From Gerris lacustris (taxonomy: Eukaryota > Arthropoda > Insecta > Hemiptera > Gerridae): a DNA stretch of 64,000 bases. The notes under the pieces are model-generated. The model was not told the origin of the DNA, did not search any database, and saw only the letters and a program-made list of their open reading frames with translations. This document shows, one piece after another, positions 31,189-45,250 of this stretch. The position numbers and the translations under genes were made by a program. Position 1 is the stretch's first letter. The number at the start of each line of letters is the position of its first letter. The stretch covers positions 132,172,587-132,236,586 of the forward strand of contig OX578276.1 in assembly GCA_951217055.1 (NCBI GenBank), read 5' to 3'.

Positions 31189-32191
31189 TCCTGGGCATCC
31201 TTACTGTGTCGTTTTCATTTTCGTTTACTTACTAATACTGAAATAGCTTTTACTGGATTTTATTTTTAGACTTCGTTTGTAAAAGGTTTTTTTTTATCGC
31301 GTATTATACTCATAATATCTATTTAATTGTTTTGTTGTTCTTCTTTACTATTACAGGGTAACGCTATTACTGTTTTTAGTTTTGGACTGAAATAACTTTA
31401 GTTTTACTTATAGTTTGTAAAGGTCCAAAGTTCCTTGTTTCTTTATAAATTACATAGTATGTATGTACAAACATTTTTTATTTTATTTTTATAAAGGTTT
31501 TCCAATAAAAGCTATTACTTTTATATTCTATTTATTCCTTTGTAGTACCCCTTGACTTACTTATTATTGGGTATTACTGTACTGTAAGTTTGCACTAACT
31601 TATAATTTAAGATTAAAAGAGCAACAATATCAAATAAAAGATTTAAACTAAAAGGTTAAAGTGTGTTCGTTGATGGTCATTCCTCGCTAAAATTGGTTGA
31701 CTGCATTGAAAATTATAAATATATAGATATGAAAAAACTGCATGTTCTTCGTTGATTGAGTTCCTTGAATAAATATTACAATGTATCTGATTGTTTGATT
31801 CTCATTATAGAATTATTAATTGTCTGGTCAGTGTTAAGAAAACAGATGTGAGTGTGTTTGAGTGGGGACTGTAAGGTGCAATGCAAGGCTAATGAAGATC
31901 GATTGTATATTATTATTATATAAGAAGGTATTTATGAAGCTTTTAATTTAATTGAGGTTGGTGCATGGGATGTGTGGGCTTTAGCATTCATTGTCTGGTG
32001 AAAGCCAGTCTACCGTAAATTAAAACATTGTAGTCAAACCGTTTAATACATAAAGGTCGCACGAATATATAGTTACATAATATGTGCTCATATTTTATGT
32101 ATTTGAGTTATTTTTTTCTGAAGAAAAAATTAATTAAACTGTTACTCCCCAATCTAAAGTAACTAATCTAAAGAAGGTGTATGGAATTTTC
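31189..32191. other. Anonymous AT-rich sequence
   Basis: No supported gene. A TTACTCCCC fragment of family B lies just upstream of 32192. Confidence 0.5.
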
Positions 32192-32359
32192 TTCTTTAGA
32201 CTGTTACTCCCCTTATAAAAAAAAGTGTGATATTCCTTTGTCCATTAGTTCATTGGACTAAACATCCCTTTGTCTTAATAGTTATTTAGACAAAGGAATT
32301 TATAAATAATTATATCTATTTATATTCTAAGTAAAATAGGGAAGTAACAATCTAAAGAA
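32192..32359. mobile_element. MITE family B copy 2
   Basis: It starts TTCTTTAGACTGTTACTCCC and ends GGGAAGTAACAATCTAAAGAA. The interior AAGTGTGATATTCCTTTGTCC is shared with the other copies. Confidence 0.8.
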
Positions 32360-32436
32360 GTACTCAATCCTTTACAATGAGTCAAATAATTATAATATTA
32401 AGATACTTAGTTAAAATAATAGTACATTACCCGTCT

Positions 32437-32990
32437 AGTGCGGAAAGTTGCATTTTGCATGCGAGTGTGGAGTTTGCACCCGAGCGATAGCGAGGGTTGT
32501 AAAACCACACGAGCAAAGCAAAATGCAGTTTTCGCACAAGTTGCGTACAATACTTTATCTACGATTGTGGATTTTAATAATAAATACAGAAAAAATATTT
32601 AATACACTTCCTGTATGTAAGATCGTATTTCTCTTTTGATAAAGATGACATTAATTCATTAGTTGTATTTTGTGCCGAATTAATCATTTCTGGAGGCGTA
32701 TTATTCTTCTCATTTTCGTCATAATCACTTAAATCACTCATTGTTTTCCACTAAAAACTCGATATAAACAGTAACTTTAATTAAACAAACAGAAAATTAG
32801 TTTTGTTAAATGTAAACGAATTCGGTAATTGTGCGTTAAGGTGAAGAATTCCTCTTTTTTCCGTGCTAGGGCGGAAAAAAAGATGATATATGAACGGGCA
32901 TGCGCAATGAATACTGTTACGAAAAGAATCACTTTCTACGCATCTAAACAGAGATATAATGTTTATATTTCCTATCAATCATAGATAAAA
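32437..32990 (-). mobile_element. Probable terminal fragment of a DNA element (Crypton-like?)
   Basis: A GC-richer left part (CTAGTGCGGAAAGTTGCATT, CCCGAGCGATAGCGAGGGTT) is followed by a small minus-strand reading frame, then a block shared with 656-850 and a CCGTGCTAGGGCGG sequence echoing the left edge. Exact ends and target duplications were not found. Confidence 0.4.
32574..32741 (-). pseudogene. 55-codon fragment, possible N-terminus of a tyrosine-recombinase-like protein
   Basis: From ATG 32741 the minus strand encodes an acidic start (MSDLSDYDENEK), a polar Asn/Thr region and LSKEKYDLTYRKC at about residues 34-46, then a hydrophobic unlikely tail and TAA. A segment of the form L..KSKEKY...Y..F is typical of the core-binding start of Crypton-type tyrosine recombinases and related zinc-finger proteins, so this may be a truncated or spliced first exon. 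The similarity is short and the identification tentative. ATG context AACAATGAG is acceptable. Confidence 0.3.
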
Positions 32991-34074
32991 TAAATATACT
33001 GGGCTATAGATAAAGGAGGACTATTTCAATTGTTCAAAAACAATTTTGGATGCTGAAATCATGAATTAAATAGCAAAAAACACTTAGCAGTTCCGAAGGA
33101 CAGATTAAAATAAACTGCTATGCAGAAACAAACAACAGTACTAAATGACCTACTGTAAACTACGAGGTAATTGAACCTAAAATAAAACTTATAATATGGC
33201 TGCTGACTAAAAAAAAAACTTTTTTTTCGTAATGAATTTCTTCAGGTTTGTTTAACTAATGGATTTTAAAGGTTTAGTTCAGTTTTTATACCTGTTACAT
33301 AAGCTTGTTATCTTAAAAGAGTTTTAGAAGTCGTAAACAGTTTTTATTTAAAATGAGTTAGGGGTAATGGCTGATCTAGTAGACAGTTTTCAAGAAAAAC
33401 TTATTATGTTTTGTATTTAAATATAGTTATTATGTTAAAAACTTATTCTGCCTAGTTTAAAGAAAATTAGAGTCTATAATAGATTCTATTTATACATAAT
33501 AATAGTTTTCACACTACTAATGAGCTGTTGCATTAGCTAATGAAGTCAATCTATTACCCAGTCTTAGTTATCTGGTGCCGTCAAAATAACTTAACATTTA
33601 TTGTATTTATAACCGCCTATTAAAGTGTAATTATAGTTAGTATTATAGTTATTATGTTTACTCATATAGTTTTTGAAGTGAATGTGAATTTTTTTTGAGC
33701 CTATAAAGTATCGATAAGACGAGATAATGATTATATTGTAATGTAAACAAATAGTCTTACTCCACGTTATTACAAGGTGGGGAATTCGTCTTCAAATAAA
33801 GCTTCTAAAATTATCAAATCTATTTGCTCTCACTTATAGTTGAATGAAATAACATTGTTATTGTAACTTAGGTAACTTATAAAAATAATAATATAGTTTA
33901 TATATAAAAAAAAAGGTCTAATAAATATTTAGGGCCCTCAATTGAAATGTTTAGTTTCTTTTAGAATCAATGCTTATAAAGAGAGAGTATATTGTGATGA
34001 GCATAGAATTTAATTTAAACATTTTGATGGATTTCCACGTTTTAGGTCCCCTGAGTCAAATAAAGTAGTTTTGC
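32991..34074. other. Anonymous AT-rich sequence
   Basis: No supported feature. Confidence 0.5.
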
Positions 34075-34820
34075 TTCCAAGCTTACCGAAGGTAACGGAA
34101 GCTATAAGATCGTTCTGAAGGAAAAAAAAATGTTGTCTCCGATATCAATCATTCCAAGACAGAAAATCGCATTTTCACATTCACAAGAAAGGAACATTTT
34201 TCGTTCCGTTTTTGTCTGTCACTCAATTTTTGCGATCAAACACATCTTAATAACAACAACGTCCGATTTGAATTAAATTTGGATGGTAAATAAAAATTAT
34301 TCCATTGTTGGTCCCATATCTTTCTCTTTAATACGAACACTTATTTACATATATATCTTCAAAAGTACTCATCTGATTTTTATGTAATTTGAATGGTTTA
34401 TCGAAAGTTGCCCACAGATAGCCCCATATCAATTTGAACCGTCTGCGCACTTTATATTTGACTAAATTGATACTTTAATTTTTGTAAACTAGAGTGCCAA
34501 TTAGTGTAAAACATAGCTTCCTCACTTCCTATTTCATATAATTTAAGGGTTATTTACTATTACAACCAATTATTGTCAAATTTATTTAACTTTTCCCCTT
34601 TTTTACATCTGTCAAAATTGTTTTGATTTTTTACATGAATTAAAGTATCAATTTAGCCAAATATAGCAGAAAGTTAAAATTAATATGGGGTTATCTATAC
34701 ACTTTTAATTTTGCTAAATTAATAATCAATAATTGGTTGTAAAAGCATAAAATCAATAAAGTATAAGAAACAGGACGCGAGGAAACTATGGACCATACTA
34801 ATTGGCAGACTATTTTTAAT
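34075..34820 (+). repeat. Interspersed family A, compound copy
   Basis: It begins GCTTCCAAGCTTACCGAAGG, continues through CAAGACAGAAAATCGC and TCATCTGATTTTTATG, and contains a reversed end (GCCAATTAGTGTAAAACATAG, 34494) facing a forward end (ATACTAATTGGCAGAC, about 34795-34812). It is therefore partly head to head. No protein is recognised. Confidence 0.7.
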
Positions 34821-37433
34821 AACGTCTTGTGTGTAGCCTATGCAGATGCGAAGAACTACAGAGGCTATTTCGATTAAATTTGGCTCATGTTTAAAAAAAA
34901 AAAAATCCCACCTCGAGGTGAAATTGTAATTAATTTTAGCCATTAATTCTGAAAAATCGTAAATTATTTTTGAAAAACTTCATGGAACAAAAAAAATAGT
35001 TGTTATAAGCTTAAAAACTCATAAATTTATTCAGTTTAAAATTGACGAAAAAAACAAAAAAATACTGTAGGAATATTTTTCATCAATAAATAATTAGATT
35101 TTTTATATCTGGGGCATGTGTAATATGTAAAGCAATTTTTTTTCTTTTTATTAAGCTAACAAACAAAATAAAGTTGTATTAAAACTGTAAAAAATAAATA
35201 AATAAAAAATAAAGATGTTTTTAGCTTAAAAACTTAAATAGTAAAATTCAAACCAATAACGATTTGTGTGTCTGTTGTATTTGCTATGCGTCAAAACTAT
35301 TTACGACGCAAATTCACGGCCCACAGTTAATATATATTTGTGTTGTGCGCGCTGTATGCCTCTGCTCCATCTGTGTGTGGGAATGATATCTTAAAACTAA
35401 AGAAAGGTTATATTTTAACCAATTTTGTAGTTGTTACAAATACAATAAAACGAAAAAAAATAAAAATAATAAAATAACTCAAAACACAAAATGCACCTTG
35501 AACAAGTCCACTCTCAAATCCTGTGCGCCGAAAATTCCTTTGATGTTCGCAAAAAATCCTACATGGGATGGTTCGTGTGCGTAATGTGTGGCTACAATAT
35601 TTGTGTATAACCTTGTGTCAAAGCTGCACAGCAACGCATGCAATATACAGTGCGGGCTGTTTTACCGTACATTGTGGACGCAGCTTAAGATAAATATTAA
35701 CATTCATACATTCGGAGAGAGGTGTCCTTTGTCGCACATTAATCGAAAATGAAAATGCATATATTACGCTGAAAATTCATTTCTGTCACTTTGTTCGCAC
35801 TTATCTAAATCGAGGTGAATGAATAGTCATTGAAGTACTGGTTTCTACTGCACCCTAATAATCATTCAGGACTAAATTTACTCCCCAATTCGTTATGAAT
35901 TATACACAATGCTGAATAAAATTTACATATATATTACGTATTCACAAAATGCTACATCTCTCGTTTTACAATTGAAACATTTCAAGCATTTGAGCTTGAA
36001 AATGTTATTTTGTAAACAAAACCTCTATTATTACTGCAAGATATTTACGTTATTCAACTAATAGTAGTTTAGCAGTACTTGTTTTATAGGTTTAATGATC
36101 CTCTTATAAAAACACCATTAAAAAATTTTAAAAGACAATTATTTATTTTCTTTTAAGATCTTAACATCCTCAATTAAAATAAATTTCATAAAGATGCAAA
36201 TATGTTATTTTTGCTAAGAGTGCATCACCATTTAAATTTTCCATCTCACAGCACTATTCGTGTTTATTTATAGATGATTTCACAAAGAAACGAACATTTT
36301 AAAATAATATTTATTCATTAAGTGTGAAAGAATATTAATTTATTCTAGGGCAAGTGTCTCCAAACTAGCGGGCCACATCCAAGAAGTTAACAAATGAAAC
36401 TAAAAAATGAAAAGTCATAAGTTCTCCATAATGAGAAATGTCATTTCTATAACATTAAAAGATCAGCAAAATTCTTACTAAAGTTTCTTTGGCCGAAATG
36501 GATAGTGGATACTCCCTACCATTGTGAAGTTCGATAGTTTAGTGTAGCCTTCTTCAACCGGCCCGATATATAAGTCATCCTATCCGGATCCTGCCCTTCA
36601 ACAAAAAAGATTGGAGACTCCAGTTCTAGGGAACAATCTGGCGCATGGGTATGACCTTAGATAAGCTGTCTTGCGCGTTAACACTCCAACATCATGTTCT
36701 GAAATTTTGTTTAACCTAATTCTTTATAGCTATACCTTTTTTTTCTTTTTACTATCAATAATATTAACTTAAAGACTACTGACTTCTTGTATGAACCAGG
36801 GGCATTTTGAATAAAATACATAAATCTTTTCATCTTGCCTTTTCGAGTTACTTTTTTTTTATTTTTCTTCCACTATTTTAATTTTAGTCCCCACAGGTAA
36901 ATAATTATGTCTAATTGTAACAAAAATGTTCGTGGTAAAATACTGTAGCTTCTTCGTGAGTAAATGAAGAGACCACCAATGTTTCTTCAAGAAAAGATAC
37001 CCAATATTCCGTTCTTACTGTCTAAAATATAGCTCCCCTGTAATTGCTAAAATTATACAAAACCATCACCTCAGTGATATAGACTTTTTGGTGGTTGTTG
37101 CCAATTTTAATCTTACTTTAACAAATGAAGTATATATTAAGAAATCACCAACATAAAAGTGAATTCTAAATAAAATGATTTAGCCAACAAAGTTTTGATT
37201 TATCACTAAACTTTACCACTAGTTAATAAACTAGTTCCATTTATCTACAATATTAAATATGGTAGGTAAATATATATGAAACTTCTCTTGCCTGATAGAT
37301 ATTAAAACCCACAGTATTTCTTTTGTAATATCAGAAAAACTGGCTGTTAATTATTCCTCAATCTGAAGCTTTGAATAATAATTATTATTAAATATAGTCA
37401 CACATCGGAAACACTAAATAAATTTAAAAAATC
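34821..37433. other. Anonymous AT-rich sequence
   Basis: No supported gene. A GTGGACGCAGCTTAAG stretch near 35678-35690 resembles the right end of the AGCC-type Harbinger-like elements, but no left partner was found. Confidence 0.45.
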
Positions 37434-37435
37434 CA

Positions 37436-37548
<113 letters not shown>

Positions 37549-37649
37549 GGAACTAAAATTAGTGAGAAGGAATGTAGTAAAATATTAAATGAATTAAGGA
37601 AGCAAGTATAAAGACAATATTATTGGTTGTAAGAGAAGTTTAATATTGA

Positions 37650-37733
37650 AGCAGTGTTCCACAAGGCAGCACTCGAGGCCCCATACTGTTCTCTCTCTCT
37701 ATCTTTATACATATACTTCTGGAAAACGTTTCT
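37650..37733 (+). pseudogene. Short LINE reverse transcriptase fragment
   Basis: Reading from 37656 gives VPQGSTRGPILFSLSIFI, the conserved (G/S)VPQGS-x-LGP-x-LF block of non-LTR reverse transcriptases, without the neighbouring domains. It differs from the LINE at 10.0-14.7 kb, which has GLPQ here. Confidence 0.6.
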
Positions 37734-40629
37734 CTATTATTTGCCGTCTCACTCGCACGGTCCTTTACTGGCGGGATTCTTGCAGCTTATTATGTGATAG
37801 ACTCTTAGATCCCTGGTATAGGCACTCGAGGCAAAGCTTCAAAGCCAAGTGGTCCCTACCACCCTTACTTGCTTCTTCACTGACGTTTTCGTGTCTTTTT
37901 TTATCCACTCTCTTACTCTCTTGAAGAGAAGGAGATCTCTCTTTTTACATTCCAAGGTCGAGAGATGAAATCGATCTGAGTGCATTAAGATTAAGTATTT
38001 CTCAAAGAGTTTTTTGGTCGGTTCTCATTCATAATGTTACATAGATTTTTTTCGAGTATTCAAGAGGCTTTCTAAATGAGTAGAGTCTATATATCGTTAG
38101 GTTGCCAAATTAAGGAAAATTAAAAATGATAATGTCGATTAAAATCTATCGATCGTTTAGGGACAAAAATACCTCATACAGAAATATTTTTTTTATAGAA
38201 TTGTTCCAATTATATGAAACTGTTTTGTCCAAGTATGGAATACTAACCACATAAATGAAAAATTAACCAATGGGATTAATAACTTATCTTACAAATGTTT
38301 CTAAAAAAAATATCATTAGAAACATCGATCAGCCTCCTCTAGCCCGATAATAAATGTTTCAAAATATTTTTTCTAAACTATTGGTGTTGATAAATTAAAT
38401 TTCTATCGATTAGTAGTAGTAAAATCAGCTTATCTACTATCAGGCATCAGGAATATTAAAAATTGATACGTATAAGAGTTGACGTGTTGAACACATCGAT
38501 TCAAGAACCACAAAAAAAAACAGTTTCTTAAATCATAATCATAATATAACGATAGGATTCAAGTTACTTCTAGCAATAACAGTAAATCATATAATTTTAC
38601 ATTTAGATATTAAGGTGCATCTAATTATTATGAACGTTATGTTATCAACACTTCAAGATTATTTTTAGCAATAAAATATTATCTAGAACTTTAAGATGTT
38701 TAGCTCTTCTAATTTAGTAAACAAAACGTCAAATTTTACATTCATAATCACATTGACATTGAGGTACTTCCTTCAAGTAATATACATGACTTCATTTCTT
38801 ACAAAACATAGAGAAGTTGCAATTTGTGAAACCATAACAATGAACTATATAAATATATCGAGTTTATTGAATAATATATCAGCGCCCTTGGTGGCGATCT
38901 TACGTACTAATATTTTCCTCCCTCTCCCGTTTCACATCTCTCATTCTATAAATTTGTACTTTCTTATTTTTCTGGCTATAAAGCTGTAGTTTATTTTTGA
39001 CATTTTTATGTTTAGGCTATGGAACATAAGTCAAAAACGTTACGTTACTTTGAGCTTAAAAACTCAGAAAAGTATAACAGGGAGTTAAAAAGCTATAGGA
39101 TGTGTGTAATCCAGTCTCCAGCTGTTGGGCCTCCCTCCACCGCACGTCATAGGGCCGAAGAGAGTCGAAAAGATTTATACATGTGACAGGGAGTTAGGAA
39201 AGTACAGGAGGTTGCCATCCACTCTCAGCCCTCTCGGCCTACCTAGTATGAAGGCATATTAACAATTCGTAGAAGGCGTGCCGGCTCCTTTGAATTCAGT
39301 AGTATGTAATCAAGCCGCAAGCCGCGGCAGTACAGTGCCGGTATGGAGATAAGAATAAAAATTATCTTCCATCTACTTTTATCAATTACTTGAATAAATT
39401 ACCGATTTTATTTCATTTTATGTCGGTAGTTTACGCAGGGCGAAAACATGAAAATGTCTCACTGTCTTGCGGACTCGTATGCAAGAAGTATTCTTCTTTA
39501 TTTTTTGTAGTATATTTTTGAGAATACCTTGTATCTATGTAAAATGTAAAATATACAGTCCACTTAATTTTAGGGAGTTTCTTCTCGTTTATATTTTTTG
39601 GAATACCATCCAACAATATTATTATTCTAATAATAGAAACAAAATGTGAGACAACGTGATACCCAGAAGCCATTCATATTGAATTAATTTTAGTGGAGAA
39701 ACCATAACAAACGGCTTTAATATTCTTTACACGCTGAAATACATCTAGAAGTGATAATAAAAATTAAGTTATTGTGATGTCAAGATGCTTCTAAAAATAA
39801 AAATGAAAACAACCGTGTCATTTCTTGTTTTAGTGGTATAATATAACCTTTATAAAATCTAAAGGTTTTCATAATTCAAATTTATGACTGGAAAAATTAC
39901 ATTTACTGTAAGGAACTCCTTTTTTTAAATTAAAAAATAAATACCAGGAGATATCTTTAAAATTTATGGTCTGAGGAATTTTAATGCAATTTCAAAAAGC
40001 TAATTCAGTAGAAATAGGATTTTCGAGCAGTGTAAAGTGGTGGGGGTATAAAGTTGATCAGGATGTATTCCACGTGGATTAACATGAGCCCTCAGACGAC
40101 CTTCGACAAGTCCTTAAGAAAACCTCGCCTAGCGATCAACTGATAAACACCCTTCACCGGAATTCTACCTTATCACATCTTTTGAGAAAGATGATAAGTA
40201 AACTGGTGATAGCGATAGAGTCTTAGTCACAAAGCACGATACAACATGATAATTCACCTGTCACTAACTAAATCGATCCTTGTTACATTATACAGAGAGT
40301 TGACTCTGTCTCACTAGAGACTCCCCCGTTGGTTATATCTCTCTTATCACCTGCGCCATAGGGTTCACACTACGCTAACCTCTAAATAAACATCGCTACC
40401 AACCTCACTGCCAACCTTCTCCCCACTATCGTCCATTACGACCCTCTTAAACTTATTAAATATTGAGCCAATAAAAAGTCTCCGGCTTTTAAATATTACG
40501 GCTCAACTCTGTCCAAACCAAGAAAAAAATGAAGGAGCAAATGAATAACTTGTTAATAATTTAACTTAAGCCGTGTAGGTTATTGTTACACTATGTATTT
40601 CATTTAACCTGTTGAAAATATAACTCCAG
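37734..40629. other. Anonymous AT-rich sequence
   Basis: No supported gene. A slightly GC-richer patch at about 39110-39330 has no recognised structure. Confidence 0.45.
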
Positions 40630-41060
40630 AAATTTGTTTTTGCTTCCGAGCTTACCAAAGCTAAAGGAAGCTATGTGATTGTTCTGAAGAACGAAAATTT
40701 TCTATGCCTCCAATTTAAAAAAATCCAAGGCAGAAATTTGTTTCAGACATCAGGGAAAATTTTCGGTTCCATGTTTGTCTGTTGGTCTGTCACTAATTTT
40801 TGGTGAACCAACATATCTTAAAAACTACTCGCCCGATTTGGATGGTAGGTCATTATTAACCCATTCTTGGTGCAATATAAATTTCAAGCTTTTGTGCCCA
40901 TTTGTTCTTCTTCCACATGCTCAAAAACATACATTTATTTACACCTATATCTTAGAGTGTACTCATGTGATGTTTATGCAATTTGGATTGTTTATCGAAA
41001 GTAACTCGCAGAGCCCCTTATTAATTTTAACCGTCTCCGTTTATCAAATTTTTAAATAAA
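40630..41060 (+). repeat. Interspersed family A copy
   Basis: GCTTCCGAGCTTACCAAAGC, CCAAGGCAGAAATTTGTTTC, CTTAAAAACTACTCGCCCGA and GTTTATCGAAAGTAACTCGC match the other copies. The 3' part is truncated. Confidence 0.75.
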
Positions 41061-41080
41061 TTTTTTTAACATAATATGTC

Positions 41081-42654
41081 AATATTGAATTAAATACATT
41101 CCTTAATTAGTTAAATTTCTAGTATACACAGAAATCGTTTGCAATATTATTTATTGAAAGGCAATACACTTTTTATCTATGAGATCAAAAGCTCTTTTTT
41201 GCAGTAATGAATTATTAGCAACGATGAATTTGAGACATTTTACTCTAAGAAAGTATTGACAGTATTTTTTTTTAATTCACAACTATAATAGAAAAAATGT
41301 CAAATTGGTCAAATATTCAAGGTAATCTATAGTAAACCCATTATTATCTAATCTGGACTTAAGATCAAAAGTTTTTGCAATTCTAAAAACGGCAATTCAG
41401 TGAAAAAAAAGCAGGTGCATCAGTTGAGGAATCGGCCAAAGTCCTCATGTCTCAACTCTATTACAATTTACTGTTCATTTAAAATAATATTCTGGGATAG
41501 CTGTTTCTAAGTTTTCAAAACATTTTTTGTTTCAAACCTTAAGTGTTTCCATGAGGAGTTTACAAAACAGTTTTCCCAACAATATTCAAAACTAATAATT
41601 CCCAGACTATAGGTATTGGTAAGTCAGCCTATCGTATCTTTACTCATCATACCTACTGCGCATTTCTCAATTCTGTTTTCAATTCAATTCCCGTTTCCAT
41701 GTAATTTTTTCAAAACACTTTCAATACAAAACCAAAAATTTGCTCTGTCACGACCTTGAACTCAAAACGTTATTCATGGGGTTTTGAATACTAAAACATT
41801 TTTCAAAACGGTTTTGAAAACTCATGGAATGTAGCATTGTATTAATGTAGTAAATGTCTGAGGAAAACACAAACATAAAAAACTTTTATGTTATATACAT
41901 ACAATATTATATCGTTAATACAATCTTTCTTCCTCTGTACAGACTTATAATTGACAATCACAAGGTAATATGCGCTATTTTCGTTTCATAATGAACATCA
42001 AATTTAATTTTTCGAGTTTAATTCAGAGTTTAGTATTATAATAATAGCCGAATTCCTTGTAAAATTAACTTAGGTGACAAATTGCCTGGTTACATAATTT
42101 TTCAAAAATAATTATCATAAAAAAAGTGTTGTTATCTATCATTACTGTTTTACTACCTATTAATTTTAAATAGCTTATATAATTCATAGAAATATTTTTC
42201 CTCATTTTTCTAGGGGGATATCTCAACCTTGTTTTCATAATTGGTCTTTAATTACACTCAAAGAATGAGAAGCGCAGAGATCAATATTTTAAAATTACGC
42301 CATTCTTAAAAATTAATCACCTCTTAAAACTATCATAAAAATAATAAAAAAAGTTTCAATTTATTATCGTCTGAGTGACGGTTGCCTACATCTATACGAT
42401 GTATAAATTTTAGTGTTATTGAATAATGTTTAAAAAGTGGATGAGATTAAATTTAAGAGATACAAGAGAGGGAAATCGTATATACGTCCATCAAGCTTCA
42501 AGTTTCATGTTAACCGGCACTGAAATATATTTTAATCTACATAAAATCAGTCTGAGGTAAAAAACGAGTTTATTGCTATATCCAATAACCTGTAAGAGGG
42601 GATGTAGGAAACACATTCAAGCAGTCCTATATTTAGGATATTTTACAAATAATC
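41081..42654. other. Anonymous AT-rich sequence
   Basis: The region 41500-41830 is rich in TTTTGAAAAC-type words in both orientations, possibly a decayed palindromic element. Nothing firmer is seen. Confidence 0.4.
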
Positions 42655-43185
42655 AGCATTTAGTGTGGCACATAGCTTCCTCATTTCCTATTTCGTATAT
42701 TTTAATGCTTGTATGCCTTCACAGCTTATTATTATTAAAATGATTTATTTTCCCCCGTTCATTAAATTATTCAAAATCCTTTTTTGATTTTTTTTCCTGA
42801 ATTACATTATCAATTTAACAAAATCTATTGAGCGCATACGGATAATATTAATCAGGGGCTATCTGCAGGCTACTTTCGACAAACCATCCAAATTTCATAA
42901 AAATCAAATGAGTATACTTTTGAAGATATAGGTTTAAATAAATGAATGTTTGTGGGCGTGTTGAAGAGAAACAAATAGGCACAGATGTTTGAATCTCATA
43001 TGGGACCAACAATGGGCTAATTATAACTTAAAATCCTAATTTTAATAAAATCGGACGAGTAGTTGTTGACATGGTGGATCGCAAAAATTGAGTGACAGAA
43101 CGACAGGCCAACAGCAACACAGCAGCAAACACGGATGTTCCCTGTTGAGCTTACCTTCGGTTAGCTCGGGAGCAATAAAATCATA
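42655..43185 (-). repeat. Interspersed family A, near full-length copy, minus orientation
   Basis: It runs from GTGTGGCACATAGCTTCCTC through GGGGCTATCTGCAGGCTACT and GGGACCAACAATGGGCTAAT to GAGCTTACCTTCGGTTAGCT. At about 530 bp it defines the family's length together with 46076-46625. Confidence 0.75.
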
Positions 43186-43902
43186 AATATAGTCAATAGG
43201 ATTGTCTATTTCGATCCCCCAATCATAACATTAAATGATGCTGAACTATCTGTATAGGGTCAGCGATAATCAATTAATTAATAACCCTAGAAATAAATGC
43301 ACTAAGAAACCTCTCAATTTCTTTTATCATTTAATCTTTTCGGTGAAGAATTCGTCATATATTTACATAACAATTGATAAATGTCGCACAAATTGGAGAG
43401 TAATGCATTTTTTACTGATTTGTATTTTATTGCTAGTTCAGTACATATTAAAATTTTATGAAATATTGAAACAGGTGTTATTTCTATATTCCCTTTTTTT
43501 TGTTAAAGAAAATTACTACTTATATTTATTTGTATTAGAATACTTTTCAGAATGCACTACAATTTCTTTATACTTATTTGATTAAATCATACATGGCTCA
43601 AGTGTTTGGCAAATAATGTAGTTTGTTTTGCCAAATTCTTTGGCAAAAAAAAACTATTAAGGTATGTTTGCCAGAAAAAAAGAACAGTGTAAACAGGGAT
43701 TTAACTCAATCTAATAATGGATACGCCTGGTCTACAATTAGATTTTAAAAAAAAACTACAAAGGAAAAAGTCGAACATTTGTACAGAAAAACTTGAAGAA
43801 AGTGGGTGGAGTGAATGATAAACAAAACAAAAGTGCGACTAAAATGAATGTTTAACATTTCTCATGTTCCTTTGTAATGCCTTGCAAGTTAGTTCTTTTT
43901 TT

Positions 43903-43938
<36 letters not shown>

Positions 43939-44359
43939 TACTTATCATTATACTAGAGTGTTAATTTAATTAAGGGCTAGATATTCACAACTATAGTTAG
44001 ATAAGAACACCACCAATCTGGAAAGATTGCATTTGAAATATTTTGATAATAATTGGAAAGAAAAATATTAAAATAATTTGTAACAATATATTTAATTCAG
44101 TAGCAACAAGAATCTTGTAATACATACTAGGGTGCTAACAACGTTCACACGTCAGGGTTAGTGTTAGAAATCTTCAGCCCATAAGCTACAGCTGATTACT
44201 CGGACACAGATAAGTGGATGAAGTGCTAGAAGCTATGCCACATACTCAGCGATTTATCTTTTAGTATGGAGGAGCATATTTATCTTACTTTCTCTGTTCT
44301 TTTTCTAAATTAAATTTGCTATATTAGGCAAATCTAAAAAAAAGAAAAAAAGCAACAGT
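43186..44359. other. Anonymous AT-rich sequence
   Basis: A 116-codon plus-strand frame (43235-43585) lacks recognisable motifs. A long T run lies near 43906-43931. Confidence 0.45.
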
Positions 44360-45250
44360 TTGCCAATTAGTGGCACATAGCTTCCTCGTGTCCTATTTCG
44401 TATACTTCAATGATATTATGCTTTAACAACCTATTATTGTCAAATTTATTTAATTACCTCCGATTTTTAAATCAATAAAAATTGTTTTGATTTTGTTTCC
44501 GAGCTTTACGGCGCTAAGGTAACGGATGCTTATGTTCGTTCTAAAGAACGAACATTTTTTATGACTCAGATTTCAAAAATTGCAAGACAGAAATCCGTTG
44601 CAGACATTTCTAAACATTGTGGTTTCGTGTGCCTCTGACTATCGGTCCAACGGTCGTTCTATTTGTGCGAGCCAACATTATCTTAAAAATTACTCGTCTG
44701 ATTTTCATGAAATTTTTATGGTAGGTCATAATTTGCCCATTGTTGATCTCCAAAGTTTCAACCTTCTGCGCCAATTAGTTTTTCTTTCATATGCGCACAA
44801 ACACATTTATTTGCAGCTATAATATCTTCTAAAGTATACAGATCTGATTTTTATGATATTTGGATAGTTTTTTGAAAATAACCCGCAGATAGCCCCAGAT
44901 TAATTTTATACCGTCCTTGCTCTTTAAATTTTGCTAAATTGATACTTTCATCCATGTACAAAAAAAAAAAAAAAATTTAATAGATTTAAAGAACGCTGGG
45001 AAAATTGAATAAATTTGGCAATAATAGGTTGTAAAAGCTATTATTGTCTAATCAGGAAGCTATGTGCCGCACTAATTGGCATGCTATTTTGCATGAATTG
45101 GAAGTATCAATCTAGCAATATTTTAAGTTTGAAATTAATCTGGGGCTCTCTGCGGGCTTCGAAATTTTATAACATCAGATGAGTATTCGGTTGTAGATAT
45201 AGGTGTAAATAACTAGTTCATAGATCACATAGATTCCATTTTCTTCAGTA
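44360..45250. repeat. Interspersed family A, compound head-to-head copy
   Basis: A reversed end (GCCAATTAGTGGCACATAGC, 44362) faces a forward body (CCGAGCTTTACGGCGCTAAG, about 44503) that ends with GCTATGTGCCGCACTAATTG (about 45058). A second partial inverse body follows to about 45250. Confidence 0.7.

Noticed and set aside
35270..35690. Complete Harbinger-like MITE
   Set aside because: The right edge (GTGGACGCAGCTTAA) fits, but no left terminus or matching target duplication could be identified.
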